Positions 1 through 12,263 of a stretch of DNA of 64,000 nucleotides are shown one piece after another. Position 1 is the first letter of the stretch, and each line of letters opens with the position of its first letter. The notes under the pieces were generated by a model. The model searched no databases, was not told the DNA's origin, and saw only the letters and a program-made list of their open reading frames with translations. The position numbers and the translations under genes were made by a program. The stretch spans positions 19,257,001 to 19,321,000 of the forward strand of contig OX621250.1 in assembly GCA_951640165.1 (NCBI GenBank), in the 5' to 3' direction. The stretch comes from Pseudoips prasinana. Its lineage: Eukaryota > Arthropoda > Insecta > Lepidoptera > Nolidae.

Positions 1-3000
1 AAATTGTTTGGTGTCGGTGTGCGCGCGCGTCGTAAAAAATCACTTCCGTTCCGTGCCGTTCCGTGCCGTGCCGTGCCGTTCCGTTCCGTTCCGTTTCGTT
101 TCGTTCCGTTCCGTTCCGTTTCGTTCCGTTCCGTTCCTAGTTCAATATACAACTTGAACATAGTTATCAATTTTCATACCACCTAGAACTAACTTCATGC
201 TGTTATTTTTATACCACCTAGAACTAACTTCATGCTGTTAAATTGTTTGGTGTCGGTGTGCGTGCGCATCGTAAAAATTCACTTTCATCATTTTTCTCCA
301 TCGCGCGTGCCGTTCCGTGCCATTCCGTGCCGTTCCGTTCCATGCCGTTTCGTTTCGTTTCGTTTCGTTTCATTTCGTTTAATTTCGTTTCGTTTCGTTT
401 CGTTTCGTTTCGTTTCGTTCCGTTCCGTTTCGTTTCTTTCGGTTCCGTTCTTAATATACAACTTGAACATAGTTATCCATTTTCATACCACCTAGAACTA
501 ACTTCATGCTGTTATTTTTATACCACCTAGAACTAACTTCATGCTGTTACATTGCTTGGTGTCGGTGTGCGCGCGCATCGTAAAAATTCACTCTCATCAT
601 TTTTCTCCATCGCGCGTGCCGTTCCGTTCCGTTCCGTGCCGTTTCGTTCCGTTCCGATCCGTTTCGTTTCGTTCCGTTCCGTTCCGTTTCGTTCCGTTCC
701 GTTCTCAATATACAACTTGAACATAGTTATCAATTTTCATACCACCTAGAACTAACTTCATGCTGTTATTTTTATACCACCTAGAACTTACTTCATGCTG
801 TTACATTGCTTGGTGTCGGTGTGCGCGCGCATCGTGAAAATTCACTCTCATCATTTTTGTCCATCGCGCGTGCGGTGCCGTGCCGTTCCGTGCCGTTCCG
901 TTCCGTGCCGTTTCGTATCGTTTCGTTTTGTTTCGTTTCGTGTCGTTTCGTTTCGTTTCGTTTCGTTTCGTTTCGTTTCGTGTCGTTTCGTTTCGTTTCG
1001 TTTGGTTTCGTTTCGTTTCGTTTCGTTTAGTTTCGTTCCGTTCCGTTCCGTCTCGTTTCAGTTATCAATTTTCATACCAACTAGAACTAACTTCATGCTG
1101 TTATTTTTATAAATTTCCGTTCCGATCCGTTTCGTTTCGTTCCGTTCCATTCCGTTTCGTTCCGTTCCAATCTCAATATACAACTTGAACATAGTTATCA
1201 ATTTTCATACCACCTAGAACTAACTTCATGCTGTTATTTTTATACCACCTAGAACTAACTTCATGCTGTTAAATTGTTTGGTGTCGGTGTGCGCGCGCAT
1301 CGTAAAAATTCACTTTCATCATTTTTCTCCATCGCGCATGCCGTGCCGTGCCGTTCCGTTTCGTTCCGTTCCATGCCGTTTCGTTTCATTTCGTTTCGTT
1401 TCGTTTCGTTTCATTTCGTTTAATTTCGTTTCGTTTCGTTTCGTTTCGTTTCGTTTCATTTCGTTTCGTTTCGTTCCGTTCCGTTTCGTTTCGTTCGGTT
1501 CCGTTCTTAATATACAACTTGAACATAGTTATCTATTTTCATACCACCTAGAACTAACTTCATGCTGTTATTTTTATACCACCTAGAACTAACTTCATGC
1601 TGTTAAATTGTTTGGTGTTGGTGTGCGCGCGCATCGTTAAAATTCACTTTCATAATTTTTCTCCATCGCGCGTGCCGTGCCGTGCCGTTCCATTCCGTTC
1701 CGTTCCGTGCCGTGCCGTACCATGCCGTTCCGTTCCGTTCTTAATATACAACTTGAACATAGTTATCAATTTTCATACTATCATCGTAAACATTCACTCT
1801 CATCATTTTTCTCCATCGCGCGTGCCGTTCCGTGCCGTTCGGTTCCGTTCCGTTCCGTGCCGTGCCGTGCCGTTTCCGTTCCGTTCCGTTCCGTTCCATT
1901 TCGTTCCGTTCCGTACCGTTTCGTTTCGTTCCGTTCCCTTCTTTATAATAATATACAACTTGAACATAGTTATCAATTTTCATACCACCTAGAACTAACT
2001 TCATGCTGTTATTTTTATACCACCTAGAACTTACTTCATGCTGTTACATTGCTTGGTGTCGGTGTGCGCGCGCATCGTAAAAATTCACTCTCATCATTTT
2101 TGTCCATCGCGCGTACCGTGCCTTGCCGTTCCGTGCCGTTCCGTTCCGTGCCGTTTCGTATCGTTTCGTTTTGTTTCGTGTCGTTTCGTTTCGTTTCGTT
2201 TCGTTTCGTGTCGTTTCGTTTCGTTTCGTTTGGTTTCGTTTCGTTTCGTTTCGTTTCGTTTCGTTTCGTTTCGTCTCGTTTCGTTTCGTTCCGTTCCGTT
2301 CCGTTTCGTTTCAGTTATCAATTTTTATACCAACTAGAACAAACTTCATGCTGTTATTTTTATAAATTTCCGTTCCGATCCGTTTCGTTTCGTTGCGTTC
2401 CGTTCCGTTTCGTTCCGTGCCGTGCCGTGCCGTTTCCGTTCCGTTCCGTTCCGTTCCGTTCCATTTCGTTCCGTTCCGTGTCGTTTCGTTTCGTTCCGTT
2501 CTCTTCTTTATGTACAACTTGAACATAGTTATCAATTTTCATACCACCTAGAACTAACTTCATGCTGTTATTTTTATACCAACTAGAACTAACTTCAAGC
2601 TGTTAAATTGTTTGGTGTCGGTGTGCGCACGCATCGTAAAAATTCACTCTCATCATTTTTCTCCATCGCGCGTGCCGTGCCGTTCCGTTCCGTTCCGTTC
2701 TCAATATACAACTTGAAAATGGTTATCAATTTTCATACCACCTAGAACTAACTTCATGCTGTTATTTTTATAAATTTCCGTTCCGATCCGTTTCGTTTCG
2801 TTCCGTTCCGTTCCGTTTCGTTCCGTTCCGTTCTCAATATACAACTTGAACATAGTTATCAATTTTCATACCACCTAGAACTAACTTCATGCTGTTATTT
2901 TTATACCACCTAGAACTAACTTCATGCTGTTACATTGTTTGGTGTCGGTGTGCGCGCGCATCGTAAAAATTCACTCTCATCATTTTTCTCCATCGCGCGT

Positions 3001-6000
3001 GCCGTGCCGTTCCGTTTCGTTTCGTTTCGTTTCGTTTCGTTTCGTTTCTTTTAATTTCGTTTCGTTTCGTTCCGTTCCGTTCTCAATATACAACTTGAAC
3101 ATAGTTATCAATTTTCATACCACCTCGAACCAACTTCATGCTGTTATTTTTATACCACCTAGAACTAACTTCATGCTGTTACATTGTTTGGTGTCGGTGT
3201 GCGCGCGCGTCGTTAAAATTCGCTTTCATCATTTTTCGCCATCGCGCGTGCCGTGCCGTGCCGTTCCGTTCTTAATATACAACTTGAACATAGTTATCAA
3301 TTTTCATACCATTATCGTTAAAATTCGCTTTCATCATTTTTCGCCATCGCGCGTGCCGTGCCGTTCCGTTCCGTTCTCAATATACAACTTGAACATAGTT
3401 ATCAATTTTCATACCACCTAGAACTAACTTCATGCTGTTATTTTTATACCAACTAGAACTAACTTCAAGCTGTTAAATTGTTTGGTGTCGGTGTGCGCAC
3501 GCATCGTAAAAATTCACTCTCATCATTTTTCTCCATCGCGCGTGCCGTGCCGTGCCGTTCCGTTCTTAATATACAACTTGAACATAGTTATCAATTTTCA
3601 TACCATTATCGTTAAAATTCGCTTTCATCATTTTTCGCCATCGCGCGTGCCGTGCCGTTCCGTTCCGTTCTCAATATACAACTTGAACATAGTTATCAAT
3701 TTTCATACCACCTAGAACTAACTTCATGCTGTTATTTTTATACCAACTAGAACTAACTTCAAGCTGTTAAATTGTTTGGTGTCGGTGTGCGCACGCATCG
3801 TAAAAATTCACTCTCATCATTTTTCTCCATCGCGCGTGCCGTGCCGTGCCGTTCCGTTCTTAATTTACAACTTGAACATAGTTATCAATTTTCATACCAT
3901 TATCGTTAAAATTCGCTTTCATCATTTTTCGCCATCGCGCGTGCCGTGCCGTTCCGTTCCGTTCTCAATATACAACTTGAACATAGTTATCAATTTTCAT
4001 ACCACCTAGAACTAACTTCATGCTGTTATTTTTATACCAACTAGAACTAACTTCAAGCTGTTAAATTGTTTGGTGTCGGTGTGCGCACGCATCGTATAAA
4101 TTCACTTTCATCATTTTTCTCCATCGCGCGTGCCGTGCCGTGCCGTTCCGTTCTTAATATACAACTTGAACATAGTTATCAATTTTCATACCATCATCGT
4201 AAAAATTCACTCTCATCATTTTTCTCCATCGCGCGTGCCGTTCCGTGCCGTTCGGTTCCGTTCCGTTTCGTTTCGTTCGGTTCCGTTCTTAATATACAAC
4301 TTGAACATAGTTATCCATTTTCATACCACCTAGAACTAACTTCATGCTGTTATTTTTATACCACCTAGAACTAACTTCATGCTGTTAAATTGTTTGGTGT
4401 CGGTGTGCGCGCGCATCGTTAAAATTTACTTTCATCATTTTTCTCCATCGCGCGTGCCGTGCCGTGCCGTTCCGTTCCGTTCCGTTCCGTTCCGTTCCGT
4501 TCCGTTCCGTTCCGTGCCGTGCCATGCCGTTCCGTTCCGTTCTTAATATACAACTTGAACATAGTTATCAATTTTCATACCATCATCGTAAAAATTCACT
4601 TTCATCATTTTTCTCCATCGCGCGTGCCGTTCCGTGCCGTTCGGTTCCGTTCCGTTCCGTGCCGTGCCGTGCCGTGCCGTTTCCGTTCCTTTCCGTTCCG
4701 TTCCGTTCCGTTCCGTTCCGTTTCGTTTCGTTCCGTTCCGTACCGTTTCGTTTCGTTCCGTTCCCTTCTTTTTATACAACTTGAACATAGTTATCAATTT
4801 TCATACCACCTAGAACTAACTTCATGCTGTTATTTTTATACCACCTAGAACTTACTTCATGCTGTTACATTGCTTGGTGTCGGTGTGCGCGCGCATCGTA
4901 AAAATTCACTCTCATCATTTTTGTCCATCGCGCGTTCCGTGCCATGCCGTTCCGTGCCGTTCCGTTCCGTGCCGTTTCGTTTCGTTTTGTTTCGTTTCGT
5001 GTCGTTTCGTTTCGTTTCGTTTCGTGTCGTTTCGTTTCGTTTCGTTTCGTTCCGTTCCGTTCCGTTCCGTTCCGTTTCGTTTCAGTTATCAATTTTCATA
5101 CCACCTAGAACTAACTTCATGCTTTTATTTTTATACCACCTAGAACTAACTTCATGCTGTTACATTGTTTGGTGTCGGTGTGCGCGCGCATCGTAAAAAT
5201 TCACTCTCATCATTTTTCTCCATCGCGCGTGCCGTGCCGTTCCGTTCCGTTTCGTTTCGTTTCGTTTCGTTTAGTTCCGTTCCGTTCCGTTCCGTGCCGT
5301 GCCGTGCCGTTCCGTTCCGTTCCGTTCCGTTCCGTTCCGTTCCTTTCCGTTTCGTTTCGTTTCGTTTCGTTTCGTTTAGTTTAGTTTAGTTTAGTTTAGT
5401 TTAGTTTCGTTTCGTTTCGTTTCGTTTCGTTTCGTTTCGTTTCGTTTCGTTTCGTTTCGTTCGTTTCGTTTCGTTTCGTTTCGTTTCGTTTCGTTTCGTT
5501 TCGTTCCGTTCCGTTCCGTTCCGTTCCGTTCCGTTCCGTTCCGTTCCGTTTCGTTCCGTTCCGTTCTTACTATACAACTTGAACATAGTTATCAATTTTC
5601 ATACCATCATCGTAAAAATTCACTCTCATCATTTTTCTCCATCGCGCGTGCCGTTCCGTGCCGTTCGGTTCCGTTCTGTTCCGTGCCGTGCCGTGCTGTG
5701 CCGTTTCCGTTCCGTGCCGTGCCGTGCCGTTCCGTTCCGTTCCGTTCCGTTCCGTTCCGTTCCGTTCCGTTCCGTTCCGTTCCGTTTCGTTTCGTTTCCT
5801 TTCGTTTCGTTTCGTTTCGTTTCGTTTCGTTTCGTTTCGCTTCGTTTCGTTTCGTTTCGTTTCGTTTCGTTTCGTTTCGTTTCGTTTCGTTTCGTTTCGT
5901 TTCGTTTCGTTTCGTTTCGTTTCGTTTCGTTTCGTTTCGTTTCGTTTCGTTTCGTTTCGTTTCGTTTCGTTTCGTTTCGTTTCGTTTCGTTTCGTTTCGT

Positions 6001-6374
6001 TTCGTTTCGTTTCGTTCCTTTCCGTTCCGTATCGTTTCAGTTATCAATTTTCATACCACCTAGAACTAACTCCATGCTGTTATTTTTATACCACCTAGAA
6101 CTTACTTCAAGCTGTTAAATTGTTTGGTGTCGGTGTGCGCACGCATCGTAAAAATTCACTCTCATCATTTTTGTCCATTGCGCGTGCCGTGCCGTTCCGT
6201 TCCGTGCCGTTCGGTTCCGTTCCGTTCCGTGCCGTGCCGTTTCCGTTCCGTTCCGTTCCGTTTCGTTCCGTTCCATTACGTTTCGTTCCGTTCCGTTCCC
6301 TTCTTTATATACAACTTGAACATAGTTATCAATATTCATACCACCTAGAACTAACTTCATGCTGTTATTTTTAT
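1..6374 (+). repeat. Complex satellite array, block 1 (module plus pentanucleotide tract)
   Basis: The block is built from repeated units. A conserved module reads AATATACAACTTGAACATAG, then a region with CATACCACCTAGAACTAAC twice in tandem, then GGTGTCGGTGTGCGCGCGCA and CATTTTTCTCCATCGCGCG. Each module is followed by a pentanucleotide tract of variable length made of TGCCG, TTCCG and TTTCG. Some units lack the middle of the module and carry a short TTTTTATAAATTTCCG junction instead (for example near 1110, 2365 and 2775). Tract length ranges from about 15 bp to several hundred bp. Long open frames on both strands (FRFVS- or NETKR-like peptides) are only a by-product of a 5-bp repeat without stops. 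No gene is seen. Confidence 0.95.
5777..6015 (+). repeat. Long near-pure TTTCG pentanucleotide tract
   Basis: About 240 bp is almost uninterrupted TTTCG, with rare single-base variants (for example TTTCC near 5795 and TTCGC near 5840). It is flanked on the 5' side by TTCCG copies. A similar but longer pure tract occurs at about 50,938-51,214. Confidence 0.95.
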
Positions 6375-6379
6375 ACCAC

Positions 6380-6617
6380 TGTTGGGGATTCGGCGTAGGC
6401 GATAAATGATTCGACTTCCCTTCGTAAATGCAGCTGTATTTTATTTAAATTCGAGTACATTCGATATATATTAGTTATAAAAAATTATAGCTGGCGCTCG
6501 TATGGTGGTAGGATTCGTAATGGACGATACGTGAAGTTCGTTTTTGTTGCTTGTTGTAGCCAGCCCGTAGAGGTCGCAGCTGTCGCTCCTTACTTCATGC
6601 TAGTGATGACGGTAACA
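6380..6617 (-). repeat. BEL/Pao 3' LTR (left copy)
   Basis: This stretch matches 12264-12540 closely. It lacks a 41-bp block just before the GGTAACA end that is present in the right LTR (roughly 12,493-12,533), and has 2 extra bases in an AT run. The deletion lies between the shared GATGACG and GTAACA. Confidence 0.92.
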
Positions 6618-6652
6618 TAGGCCCGGCCTTGGAAACAGCAAGTTTCAAAGAA

Positions 6653-7102
6653 CTAGCACGACGTTGACGTTTCGATGCCATCCGAAGCGGTAGGTTCGAT
6701 AGGCAGTGGACAGATTTTGGAGAAAGCCCGTCGAATGATGCCTGATGATGTACGCAAGTCAGCCACTCGAGAGATTCCATCCTTGCCTGGGTAGACCCGA
6801 ATAATTCTGCCTAGCTTCCATTTGAGTGGAGGCAGATTGTCATCCTTTACAAGTGCGAGGCTATTCAATTGTATTTCGTCCCGTTGAGTTTTCCATTTGA
6901 TGCGGGTTTGTAGCTCGGAAACATATTCTTTGGCCCATCTTCGCCAGAAGTTCTGTCTCATTTGTTCGATGATATCGTATCGCGGCAGACGTGAAGTAGG
7001 CAGTTCCGTCAGTTCCTTGCAGGCGGGAGCAGTCATCGGTCGGCCAATCATAAAATGAGCGGGAGTCAAGGGTAGTAGGTCGTTAGGATCAGAGGAAAGT
7101 GC
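6653..7102 (-). pseudogene. BEL/Pao integrase C-terminal part (DUF5641-like)
   Basis: The minus-strand frame encodes the C-terminal region of a BEL/Pao integrase. Visible hallmarks are LTPAHFMIGRP, RWAKEYVSELQTRIKW and LGRIIRVYPGKDGISRVADL, the conserved post-core module. It is the downstream half of an integrase split by the LINE at 7109-7667; the coding sequence resumes on the far side at ILNSRPLT. It ends with its own stop at 6653, close to the 3' LTR, so the C-terminus itself looks complete. Confidence 0.88.
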
Positions 7103-7108
7103 GGTTAA

Positions 7109-7667
7109 AATAAAATAATAAATAAAATAAAAAAGGTTTTTATTCACGTAGACTTTAAAAAAGCGCTTGTAAATAGTCAGAACATGTTTGTAGTAATATA
7201 GTTGTATACATTAGATATTATTTCTAGTAACATAGATATTTAGGTACATCTTGTATGAAAACATTTATAAAATTTATTTTATTACAGAAATGATATTCAG
7301 CTAGCTCGTATCAAGTTATTGTCAAGAGATTATGTTTAATTATCTAGTTTAAGTCTAATATTTTTACTACATATTGTCAATGGTTCTGTCTATATTAAAG
7401 GTATTATTATTATGACGGACCTTTTGTTAATAACGACGGTCGCGCTTTAATGCTACCACCGGATCCAATGCGCCCCAACTGAGAAGACCCAGCGAAACAA
7501 ACTCAGTGGGTTCATCTACTACCGGTTTCAACACGACCCAGTTGAGACGGTCCGGCGAAACATACTCAAGCGGGCATGAACACGGGATTTGGTCCAATTA
7601 GAGTAATTATTTAGTAGGCAAACACAATATATGCTCGATCGGTTGTCTGAATGCTTATTATTAATAT
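7109..7667 (-). mobile_element. LINE 3' end nested inside the BEL integrase
   Basis: This 559-bp insert begins on the plus strand with an A-rich AATAAA-type tail and is flanked by the 6-bp duplication GGTTAA (7103-7108 and 7668-7673). It matches the 3' untranslated part of the LINE at 25497-26535 almost base for base. It carries no coding part, being strongly 5' truncated. The insertion cut the integrase between the LNSRPLT and ALSSDPND segments, which join in frame once the insert and one duplication are set aside. It is therefore younger than the BEL element. Confidence 0.9.
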
Positions 7668-7673
7668 GGTTAA

Positions 7674-8054
7674 GGGACGGGAATTGAGTATGGCCTCAAT
7701 TTGTACCAAAACTGTACTGTACTCTTCGTATGTAAGATGTCTACACCCTGCCACACGTCGCAGGTGATATTTACACGACCGGATGTTTCTTTCCCATTTC
7801 CCTCCAAAATGAGCTGCGTAGGGCGGTATAAAGCTAAATTTAATATTATTATTACTAGTGAAGTCTATTATCGCATTACTATTATTCATAAGACACGACA
7901 CTATTTCCCGTTCAGCCCCTACAAAATTTTTCGCATTGTCTGAAAGTATCTCGACCAGTTTACCTCGGCGAGATATGAATCGCTTTAGAGCTAATAAATA
8001 ATCGCTTGTTGTAAGACTTGTGACTAATTCTAAATGTATGGCACGTGTGCACAT
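7674..8054 (-). pseudogene. BEL/Pao integrase catalytic core
   Basis: Minus-strand frame with the integrase core: TRAIHLELVTSLTT, then ILSDNAKNFVGA with the second catalytic aspartate, then HFGGKWERNI with the glutamate. The first aspartate lies upstream in a different frame (GVDYAGPV in the 7960-8727 piece), so one frameshift near 8050 separates the DDE triad. The frame is interrupted at 7667 by the LINE. Confidence 0.88.
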
Positions 8055-8727
8055 GCAAATAAATAAACATATATACCCTTATCATCACTGGCCCAGCGTA
8101 GTCAACTCCACAACGCATGAAAGGAAACCCTGGGTCAAGACGTACCTCAGGTAAATTACCCATAATAGGTTGTATGGTTCTCCCGTTGAAACGTGTGCAT
8201 TTGACACAATCGTTAACAGTTTTTCTGGCTAAATTACGCCCTCCGACAGGCCACCAAGTCTCACGAATAGACGCTAATAAGACTTGTGGGCCGCCATGTA
8301 ATAATTGCTCGTGTTCATACTTAAATATTAACCTTGTAAATCTATGTTTACTACACAATAAGACAGGGTGTTTCTTATTATATTCAAAATGAGGTGAATT
8401 ACTTAATCTCCCTCCGACGCGTATTAATTTATTTATATCAAAGAAAACATTCAAACTAAGGATTCGCTTTGATTTGACGGGTAACTGTTTCATTAAATCC
8501 TGATATTCGCTACTGAATGATTGTATTTGTGAGCATCGAGCTAACATTGTAACTGAGGCGTCTAGCTCGTCCGCAGATAAGGAACCGGTTTTGCGGGCTT
8601 GTTTACTCGTACGCGTATTACTTATAAAACGTAGCAGGTATGCTGCCGATCGCCGCAAACGATTAAATGATGAAAATCTATTAAAATCAATAAAATAATT
8701 AACATCGGTACTCGTAGTAGAACTCAT
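7960..8727 (-). pseudogene. BEL/Pao integrase N-terminal part with zinc-binding domain
   Basis: The minus-strand frame encodes an H2C2-type zinc-binding integrase domain: HEQLLHGGPQVLLASI gives the paired histidine region and CVKCTRFNGR the cysteine pair. GVDYAGPV follows with the first catalytic aspartate. After about 8060 this frame becomes non-homologous and the neighbouring frame takes over, which marks a frameshift. The upstream residues look like the linker between RNase H and integrase in BEL/Pao Pol proteins. Confidence 0.87.
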
Positions 8728-8803
8728 ACAAATATTCTGACTCTTTAATTCGGGTAATTGATGTTCTTTAACGTCACATTCGCTAGAATAATTAAGAATT
8801 ACG

Positions 8804-9097
8804 TTATTTAATAAGACCGGACCGTGCCACCATAAATTTATTATCTATGAGCTCAGTTAAAGTAGTACCTCGGGATACGATATCCGCAGGGTTGTCCGTA
8901 CCATTTATGTGAAACCATGGCGCGTCGCCGGTTAATTCGTTAATTTGAGATACGCGATTTTGAATAAAGGTTTTCAATCGATGAGGCGACATTCTTAACC
9001 ATCCTATAACAATCATTGAATCAGTCCAAAAATAGACTGCAGTAAAGGTCATTCCGTGGGATTTTACGATTTTATCATACAATCGCGCACCTATCAA
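8804..9097 (-). pseudogene. BEL/Pao RNase H fragment
   Basis: The minus-strand frame contains VYFWTDSMIVIGWL, the catalytic-aspartate region of the RNase H of BEL/Pao Pol, then IQNRVSQINELT and GTDNPADIVSRG, the conserved end of that domain. It is offset by a frameshift or stop from the reverse transcriptase frame that ends at 9138. The 8728-8803 gap towards the integrase has no continuous frame. Confidence 0.85.
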
Positions 9098-9137
9098 CGC
9101 TCCACAGAGCTCCAGCCTAGGGATGGTACACAGAGTT

Positions 9138-10496
9138 TTAATTGGCGCTACTTACTTTACTTTTAGCACATAGTAAATTGGTAGTGACGCTTGAAGAATT
9201 AGAATAAGTACGTATGTATGCGCAAGCGCCGTATGAGTCCATGCTAGCGTCTGAAAAGATGTGCAACTCTCGATTTTCGATACATGTACCCATTACATAA
9301 CGAGGGACGCGTATTTCATTTAACCGTGATATATCTTGTAGTAATCGTTTCCAACTAAGTTTTATATCACTGGGAATCTCGTTGTCCCAATCTAATTTTA
9401 CTAACCAAAGCTTTTGAAGTATTATTTTTGCTTTAATTATAATTGGAGACAATAGCCCTAGTGGATCATAAATTTGCGATATTGTTGACATTATGCTACG
9501 CTTAGTTATTTCAGAGTTACCTTTTAATTGAGTGATAAAATGTAATTCGTCACTAGCAACTAGCCAACCTAAACCAAGGGTTTTATTTTGGTTATTTTCT
9601 CCAATTAAAAAATGTTCAGACATTCCAACGCTAACGTCATGGCTGAACGTCCACTTTCGCAATGGAAAACATGCTGATTTCAAAAGCTCTGACGTTTTTT
9701 TACATATACTTAATAATAATTGAGGATCATTTTGAGATGTTATTAAATCATCAACGAAAATGTCCTCCGTGACAACCCTAGCCACAACGCTATCCTCCGT
9801 TTCAATAGCGAGTTGACATAAACAACGCATGCTAAGAAACGGCGCCGATGCAGTTCCGTAACTTACTGTATTCAATTGATAAATACCTAAATCCTCAGAA
9901 GGGTTTTCTCGCCATAATACTAATTGCAGACTACGCTGATCGTGATGTACGAGTATTTGCCTATACATCTTTTCCACGTCAGCGCAGGCTACGTACTTAA
10001 ACTGTCTAAATCGTAAAACTATAGATAAAATATCGTTCTGAAGCGGGGGCCCGATTAACTGTATGTCGTTAAGCGACTTGTTAGAAGTAGTTTTAGCGCT
10101 CGCGTCAAACACTACACGTAATTTTGTAGTTGTGCTATTTTCTCGATATACCCCATGGTGCGGGAGAAAATAATAAGGCTTCGTATATTTATTTATTTTA
10201 GTCATATGGCCTAACTCGATATATTCCCGCATGAAATCACAATACATTTTTTTGTAAGACGGTGATCGGTTTAATTTACGTTCTAATGATAAAAACCGTG
10301 ATTTCGCCATGTCGTATGAGTCACCGAGTATGTCAGCAGATTCCTTTAAGGGTATGCGAACTGAGAATCTACCACTACTGTCGCGCGTGGTAGTTTGTAC
10401 GAATAATTCTTCGCATATACGTTCCTCCTCGGTAAGAACAGAATCCGATAACCCAATCTCCTCTAACTCCCAGAATTTACGAAGTTGTTTATCCAC
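9138..10496 (-). pseudogene. BEL/Pao reverse transcriptase domain
   Basis: A 452-codon minus-strand frame carries the reverse transcriptase of a BEL/Pao Pol. Motifs in order: LRVVFDASAKTTSNKSLND, CADVEKMYRQI with the first catalytic aspartate, SYGTASAPFLSMRCL, and EDIFVDDLITS, the YXDD-box equivalent (FVDD). The thumb follows, with SQIYDPLGLLSP and a connection to the start of RNase H (ELHIFSDASMDSYGACAY). This is the longest uninterrupted piece of the element, and the active-site residues are all present. The upstream protease is in another frame that overlaps by a few bases. Confidence 0.92.
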
Positions 10497-11247
10497 GTTT
10501 AATGTTCTTAAGATAATGTGCGTTGTTCACACATAACGGACCTGAAATTATCCAGCCAACCTTCGTCTTACGTAGGTATGGCCCACTGGGTAATCGGATC
10601 GTGTCCCTATCAAGTAAGTCCCAAAATATGTCAGCACCTATTAAGATGTCAATGTTTGATGGGACATTAAAATAGGGATCAGCTAAACGGATATTCTCGG
10701 GAATGCGAAGTGCATTGTAATCAATGTGTGTTGAAGGTATAATCGAAGTGATACACGGTAACACAAAACAATTTAGTTGTGCACTAAACTTATTATATTG
10801 TGATCGCATGTTAATGTCGCATCGTTTATGTGCATGAGAGACCGATTCTCCCACGCCCGATATACGTATAGTGGACTGTATACCCGATATATTTAAACGC
10901 TGATATAATTCTTCCGATATGAAGCTATTTTGACCACCGCTGTCTAATAACGCTCTGGCATTGTGATATGTTTTATTGCTATCCATTACCTTCACTAAAG
11001 CAGTCGATAACAAAACGTGAGATTGTATCGATGACGCCGACGCGTTCCCGTTCGATACAATATTCGCATTATTATTATTAGGGGAGTTCAAGGCGTGTGA
11101 AACTACTGAAACCGTTTTATCAGCTAGGCTCCCACCTAACCCTGAAGACCCCTTAAACGCATTGATATCACTATGTAAGTTTCCCACTCTCATTCGGTGG
11201 ATGTGTCTAATTTCGACACTACAATATATACGATAAGTGTATCCCAC
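10489..11247 (-). pseudogene. BEL/Pao aspartic protease region (DUF1758-like)
   Basis: The minus-strand frame encodes the retropepsin-like protease of BEL/Pao elements. NARALLDSGGQNSFISEEL holds the DSG active site. IDILIGADIFWDLL and YLRKTKVGWIISGP are the conserved downstream segments before reverse transcriptase. The residues before RMRVGNLHSD do not look homologous, so the real join to Gag is by frameshift near 11190-11247. No CX2CX4HX4C knuckle is seen between Gag and protease, which suggests an internal deletion. Confidence 0.87.
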
Positions 11248-12020
11248 GGTTCAGTAGGCTCATCCAATGATTTGAGCGCTCGCAAGTTACGTAAAATAAC
11301 ATCTATTAAATTCCTAATCTGTGTTGGCGACTCCTTACTTATACCATGTGCAGTAAACACGGATTTAACGTGATTATGAATCGATAGTCGGTTATTTTGA
11401 TACCTATTTTCTAACAATTCCCAAGCGTGGATATAATTACTTGCAGTAAAATCTAATGCACTGATGACGTGGAGTGCTGAACCACTAAGAGATGACTTTA
11501 AATAATGGAATTTTTGAATCGCATCGAGGTCACTACGTCTATGAATCATTGACAAGTAGGAGTTCTTGTACTCGAGCCAGTGATCAAAAGATCCATCGAA
11601 AGAGGGTAATTCAATCTCGGGTAATTTAATGGAAATAGGCTTATTATTATACACACGTGAACACTGAGAATCGTCACTGTCACCTTTTACAACACCGATT
11701 AAACATTTAGCTATAGACATTATACTATAATATTGATTTTCGAAAGATTCCCTATACGCGAGTTGCTTTGATATTTCGGACTCGTCTATCGTTTCTCCTA
11801 TCTTATTCTGTATTTTAGTATAGGTATTTAATAAAACAGAAGCAGATTCAATTCGCATACGTAATTCCGCTTGCTGCGTTTCAGACAAAGCGACATTTTT
11901 TAATTTACCTACATATTTCTCAAATAATGTTAATCTGCCCTTGATGGAACCCCGTTGTTTCTTAAGTTCACTTAATCTGTCGATATTACTACCGGCTTCA
12001 CTATATTCCGCATCACTCAT
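11190..12020 (-). pseudogene. BEL/Pao Gag (DUF1759-like)
   Basis: A 276-codon minus-strand frame starts at an ATG 244 bp inside the 5' LTR border. It has an N-terminal coiled-coil-like stretch (LSELKKQRGSIKGRLTLFEK), then the DUF1759-type core: LPEIELPSFDGSFDHWLEYK, KFHYLKSSLSGSALHVIS and AWELLENRYQNN. It stops early, within the region that normally leads to the zinc-knuckle part. Confidence 0.88.
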
Positions 12021-12263
12021 TTTGGAAGAATATGGAATTAAAAGAAACTTACGTGACTGTGATGATCACAACTCGCGACACGGGGCGGCGTGCGATGGTA
12101 GGTATGTAGACACCGTTCACGAAGTCTGCTTGGAAAACAGAAGAAACACTTTTAGTACAAACTCAGATTATGGATGGGAACAAAGGGAACGACTGGCCTG
12201 ACCGTACCACGCTGACGACGATGATGAATCTCGAAGGTCCCAAGTCGGCTCGGAGGTCCAAAA
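12021..12263 (-). other. BEL/Pao 5' leader with presumed primer-binding site
   Basis: This is the untranslated region between the 5' LTR and Gag. Next to the LTR the minus strand reads TTTTGGACCTCCGAGCCGAC. The TGG start two bases in would fit the 3' CCA of a tRNA primer, but I cannot name the tRNA. Confidence 0.55.

Noticed and set aside
5607..6047. 146-aa lysine/glutamate/arginine repeat protein on the minus strand
   Set aside because: It is a translation of the TTTCG tract complement and has no start context, conservation or unique sequence.
1..6360. Many long open frames on both strands with FRFVS, FRSVP, NETKR or NGTER repeats
   Set aside because: A 5-bp repeat without stop trinucleotides is open in all frames; the frames shift freely between units and both strands are open at once, so these are not genes.
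1..6374. Possible telomere repeat
   Set aside because: The pentamers are not TTAGG or a close variant, and the tracts alternate with a long complex module and internal transposons.
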